Assembly: GCA_020081605.1 (NCBI GenBank)
Contig: JAHREC010000013.1
Coordinates: 5,456,001 to 5,520,000 of the forward strand
DNA length: 64,000 nucleotides
Direction of reading: 5' to 3'
DNA from: Albifimbria verrucaria
Taxonomy: Eukaryota; Ascomycota; Sordariomycetes; Hypocreales; Stachybotryaceae
The position numbers and the translations under genes are program-made. The stretch's first letter is position 1. Every line of letters starts with the position of its first letter. The notes under the pieces are model-generated. The model worked only from the letters and a program-made list of their open reading frames with translations. It did no database searches and was not told where the DNA came from. Positions 59,331-64,000 of this stretch are shown piece after piece.

Positions 59331-62300
59331 CTATGCGAATCCGAAGTACTCGCTACCTGCCGTGATGGCCTTGATGATCTGCGAGCGTAAAGCGTCGTAG
59401 CTCTCATATTCGGGAAGATCGAGTTCTATATGCTATTAGCGATGTGCATATTTTGACGTGCAGAGGAATATACTTACGATTGAAGCACGTGTGTGACGAT
59501 GGTAGACGATCCTTGTTTCCGTAGTCTCGATGGATGTTGAAGCGGTTGACACCATTCATGCCCTCCAGCTCTTTGAATCCGTTGAGTGGGACTTTACTTG
59601 TGCCTGTGACGAACTGCAGCAACTTGGCTCGTTCTTCCTTGTCAAAGAACGCACCGCTCGCCAGAACCATTGAATCTGGGGCGATGACGGATTATAGTTG
59701 TGGTACTCAGTGTTGCTCTTCCAATCGTCGATATCGATATCCGGAAGACCAGAGATGAGAAGTTCTAGTTCTTGCTCGTTGAAGATGGAAATAAGTTCTG
59801 CAGGAATGATGTCGTGGAAGCCTGGTTTTACGGTTAGTCGAGTGCTTGCGAATGAGTAAAAATCGATGACTTACCCTTCAAGAAGTGCTCCATTTGTTCC
59901 TTCACTGATGAAAGGAGCTTGTGCTCAACGACAAGCCGGACATACTCGTGCTTATTCTCTTCCGTGACTGGAACATCGCGGCCATTTGGAATCAAGTCGA
60001 CAACGTTGGTAACGCCGAACTCATCATCCTCAACGGAAAACGTTTCCGTAATGATGTCCGTGATGTCATTCTCAAGCATCCAGCATAGAGATTTATAGTA
60101 ATCCGGGTCAAATGACTCCATATCCTTCACTGACACAGACTTTCCGAGAATGCGCTTGTAGACGGCTCGACTGAAGTAACAGTCAAGCACACGCCCCTCG
60201 TACAAAGCCTTTCCGATAATGCGACCAATGAACTTGAAGAACATCAAGTGTTCATCGTTGATACCACTAAGCTTGTTGGGGTGGAACGTGGTTCGGTCGG
60301 ATGAGACAGGAATGAATAGGGCATAGTTAGCATCGAACATCTGGCGGGCTAGGACCTGGAACCATTCGCGAGTAACACCGCCGGCATCGACTCCTTCCTC
60401 ACCATGGAATCGAATGTTGAGCTTGCCAAATTTCATCTCGTCGCCTGATTTGAAGTACAGCGACTTGAATGAGTCATGGAAAACGTGCTCGCGGCGTACG
60501 GACAGCTGAAGAGGCGGATACGAGGGCCTATTTTGATTGGGACCAGATCTCGAGTGCACACTGCGGTTGAAGTAGTTGCGCTTGTTATCAAACTCGAGGA
60601 CCTTTGGATTCTTAACCAAAAGGGAGAATGTGCCTGACATGAGCTTCGGGTTGTTCCTCACTAGCTCATTGAGAATGCGCCTGTGATCTTCAGTGAACGC
60701 GAAGAATAGACTTGCAGTACGAGACTCTGGTGCTGGGCTAGACATAACCATCTCCTTTCCGAGCTGGCTCTGGGCGGGGTCGTCGCTAGTCGTGGTGTTC
60801 TTGCAGACAACCATCAGGGACTCAATCAATGGTAGCAGAATTGTTGCGACGTTGAGCATATTTTCACGCTGTCGAATTGCCTTCAAGCAGGCGCTAAGCT
60901 TCTCCCACATAGCAGAGAATGTTGAGTTGTGGTAGAGAGAAGTGACTAGATCCTGCTTCTCATTGTCTGCCTCGTCGCTCTTCGTGGTGTTACCATTGCT
61001 CCTCTTTTTCTTGCCGTCAAAGAGGTGGTCCAGAGCAGTCAAGACTCGGAGAAGCTTGTTCTGCTCTGATGCACCTGGAGAAAACTTGGCCAAGGCGATA
61101 CCTTGAATCTCGGTACCCGATGTGGCCTTCTCAATGTGTGGGAGAAGATTGTCAAGGTCGGACAAGATGTTCTCACTGAGGAGACGTGCTTGGTTGACAA
61201 GTTCCTGGCCAAAGATTGCCTTTGCTCCAGGTATGGCTGACAGATTCTTGATAGTTGAGATCGTGTTCTGGAAGGTCTTCGAGCTACACTCTCTAGCCAC
61301 GAAGATCCTTACAACTAGTGTAAGGTTCTGCGCTGGGACAACAGGAGGCTGCAATTGTCGAGGCTTTCTTTGCACGTTATCGGTCTTCTCAGTCTTCTCA
61401 GTCTGTTTCTCTTCCTCCTTGTTCTCAGTCTCGGTCTCTTTTTGTTCAGGCTGGTGGCTAGGGCCAGGAGCTGAGTCGCCTGTCTCGCCGGAAGGTGTCT
61501 GTTCAGCCTGAGCCTGCTCGCCCTCAATACCTTTACCCTTTGCATCGGATGGTTTCCCATCCTCGTTTTCTTTGAGGCGGCGTTCCAAGTTTTGCAAGGG
61601 AAGCGTAACCCGATTTAGTAAATCGGCGAGATGTGTCATCACCACTGAGCTTTCGATGACTAGCTCGCGGTCGAGGAGCGTAAGTAACGAATTGATGGCG
61701 AATTTGTGAGCCCTCGAATCCTTGACCTTTCCCTTGCGGCTCAAAGTCCGTTTGAGATTCGAGCCGACTGTATCATGCTCGGTTAAAAACAACCAAGGGA
61801 TGTGCGGGTTTTTAGCACAAAGGTCTACCAAAAGATCAAGGCATTGCTGAACGATCAGCAAGGGGATGTCTCTGAGTTGGTAGGTGTAGTGCCAGTGTGT
61901 CCCAGTGTGGTCAGGGTCCTCTTAAGGTTCTGGGGGTTTTCTGATCCATATCCTTCTCCTTGTCTTTCTGTTTCCTTGCTTTGAGTGAAAGCTGGCCAAA
62001 GCTACGTTCGACTGCAGTCATGTCTGTGCTACCCTCTTGCAAGATCTGAAGCACGGTACTGATAACTTCCAAGCGATTTTGTCGATTCTCGCACACATCT
62101 GTGAAGACATTGAATAGATAGTTGCGGATAGATCCTTGCTGGGGATAAACATAAGTCGCAGCAAGGTTGCCACGCCGGCTTTATCAAGCATTTGCACAAC
62201 AGTCCGTCGCTGTGGCTTGCTCTCGTTCTCCCCACCAGCTGGCGCATGGGAAGCTGCCTGGCCCGCTCCAGATGGGCTTCTGCCCTGGACAATGCTTTGA

Positions 62301-64000
62301 AGTGTCCGGTGCTGCGAAGACAAAGGTGGGTGTTGCTGCGTCAGAGCGCGCGCCTGAGCTGCCAATTCAGGAGGCAACTGGTCCATAAGATCCTCTCCTG
62401 ATCAATCAAAACCTGCTCTCGTAGCTCAGGAGGGAAGGTGAGGAGAATGCTTGCAGTGTCCATGTCGGTGGCGTGTGCTTCTTGTGCTCCAGCACCGGCA
62501 TTGGCACTTGCAGCTTGGCGACGACTGTCCTCGCGGTTTCGGCGGCGTTGTTCTTGTCTTTCTTGCTGGACAATCTCGAGTCTCAGTTCCTCTGGGAGGG
62601 CATCAAGGAACTCTTGGAACACCTCTGTCGATTCCCCTGTGGTTGCCTCCTCTCGGGCCTGTGATCTTCTGGAGCTTACGGTCTGAGCAATAACTTCTTC
62701 TCGGAACTCCTCAGGCAACGCCGCAAGGTAGTCGGGGTCAATGCCAAGCTCAGTAACATCTACTTCTTCGCCTCGAATTGTCGTTGTAACGCGGGGCTCA
62801 TCGGCACGCGCAGAGGTGTTAGCCTGAGCATTGCCTGATAGGCTTGTATCAGTGCCTTCGACTCCTTCCATTTCGCCAACATTGCTTGGCTCGTCGGTTT
62901 GCCTGGAGGCTTGTGTATTATCGGCAGCAGCGGCGGCAGCAGCTCGCTCGGCAGCTTCGCGCTCTTCAGCCTCCTTACGCTCGCGCTCGGCCTTTTCTTC
63001 AGCAGCCTTTGCCTCTCTAGCGGCCCGTTCCTCCTCTTCACGCTTCTTCCGCTCCTCCTCAATACGCTTTTGCTTTTCGGCTTCTTCGGCCTTCAAGTTC
63101 TTCTCAAGCTCGATAGCTGCTGGTGTGAGCTTCGCACTTATAGCACTTGTGAGCTTAAGTGCTTCTACCGCGTGGTTAGGACCAAATATCATTCTAGCCT
63201 CTTCTTGATAACGGTTCAGCGTTGATTCAATACTGAATGAGACAGCTTGATGGGGCTCCTGAGTAGAAGTTTCGCGGCGGTGCTCAGTCCTTGTGGCACG
63301 AATTGGTCCAGCTTCACGGTTGTCTCGAGGCGCGCCAGGTCCAGTAATGTGTAAATGGAACGCCTGTTGTCCGTTGCGACCCATCATAGGAAGAAACTCC
63401 ATGAGCTCTCCCAAGAAACCCATAGGACCATCAATCACGTGCCGACCACCACCACCAAACATACCATCTGGAAGTCTAAGACCGATAGAGTGTGAGTGGC
63501 TAGGTCGTGGAGCGTTTTCTTGGCCTTGTCCACTACGGCGCAGCAAAGGATTGATGCCATCTTCAGAGTTAGACTGAGCTCCAGGTGCACGGTGACTACG
63601 AGAGAAGAAACTGCGGAAGTCTGGATATATCGTCAGTGGCCGTGTATACGCATCAAAATGACAAAACATTACTTACCGCCAAGATGATCTCTGTTCGATC
63701 CAGCCATAAATCGGGGAGGGAATGAACCACGGTTGTCCATGCGAGTAAGAACCGGTCGCCTGTTATTGCCTTCAAGCAAGAATAGCTGGCGTCTGTCCTC
63801 AACTTCGGGATTAAGCCCATCCCAGCCCAGCGCTGGCATTGGTGGTAGCTGATCGTCCAGAGGATAATCGTCATCGTAGATATACTCTTCGTCTTCAATG
63901 TCATCCTCATCATCGTCGTCATCATCAGGCTCGTCATGGCCATCGCCCATAAAGTGATGATCAAGACCATCCATCAATTCCGGTTCAAACTCATTCTCAT
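59331..64000 (-). CDS. TOM1: HECT-type E3 ubiquitin ligase Tom1/HUWE1, 5' end outside the window
   Basis: C-terminal part of a giant ubiquitin ligase. In protein order: an acidic stretch ([20 protein letters not shown]), a DUF4414-like region with ubiquitin-binding segments ([51 protein letters not shown]), a Glu/Arg-rich helix, then the HECT domain ([20 protein letters not shown] ... [20 protein letters not shown]) with catalytic Cys in [16 protein letters not shown] and C-terminus AGSEYFGFA. Introns: 63676-63621, 59874-59822 and 59477-59426, the last splitting the codon right after the Cys-Phe-Asn motif. Breaks are inferred near 62392, 62133, 61915, 61890 and 59612. The translation start lies beyond 64000. 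Confidence 0.94.

Overview
The window is nuclear DNA of a filamentous ascomycete. Evidence: short introns (mostly 50-130 nt) with GTRHGY-type donors and CTAAC/CTGAC branch sites close to the acceptor, CT-rich 5' leaders, dispersed single-gene transcription units on both strands, and fungus-specific genes (DASH subunit, AA11 lytic polysaccharide monooxygenase, Pga1-like protein). The gene set resembles Sordariomycetes, probably Hypocreales, but the species cannot be named from the sequence alone.

Layout. 0.9-4.2 kb: Ras-like/RasGEF fusion protein. 4.7-6.3 kb: unrecognised gene. 6.7-6.9 kb (-): tiny membrane protein. 8.2-9.8 kb: mitoribosomal uS5m. 10.9-11.2 kb: small secreted cysteine protein. 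11.7-12.1 kb (-): DASH subunit Dad3. 12.5-19.4 kb (-): giant coiled-coil protein with three internal repeat families. 20.1-21.4 kb (-): mitochondrial GTP/GDP carrier. 22.1-24.2 kb (-): Pol III subunit Rpc82, divergent from QCR2 (25.0-26.6 kb). 28.7-31.8 kb: ataxin-2/Pbp1. 31.8-35.8 kb: gene-poor. 35.8-37.2 kb: AA11 LPMO. 38.6-40.0 kb: WW-domain low-complexity protein. 40.4-41.3 kb (-): Pga1-like ER protein. 42.1-43.0 kb: SDR oxidoreductase. 44.7-46.4 kb: alpha-tubulin. 46.9-48.0 kb: HMG-CoA lyase. 48.8-50.7 kb: V-ATPase subunit B. 52.6-53.9 kb: secreted aldose 1-epimerase. 54.8-56.2 kb: Dph1. 56.3-56.8 kb (-): Ctf8. 57.3-58.5 kb: ribosomal protein eS6. 59.3 kb to the window end (-): HECT ligase Tom1/HUWE1, lacking its 5' end.

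Most genes are housekeeping and do not form a functional cluster. Several serve mitochondria (uS5m, Ggc1, Qcr2, HMG-CoA lyase), others microtubules and chromosomes (alpha-tubulin, Dad3, Ctf8) or translation and RNA (eS6, Dph1, Pbp1, Rpc82).

A major caveat: about 50 single-base reading-frame breaks interrupt otherwise well conserved genes, nearly all in short homopolymers and most often where the sequence now reads CCCC. When one base is restored at each, exon lengths sum to whole codons in every gene where this could be checked. These are best read as assembly or base-calling errors, not pseudogenes. I saw no mobile element, CRISPR array, rRNA or tRNA, and no convincing new multi-gene system; the most unusual items are the giant repeat protein, the degenerate Ras-like domain fused to a RasGEF, and the unrecognised gene at 4.7-6.3 kb.
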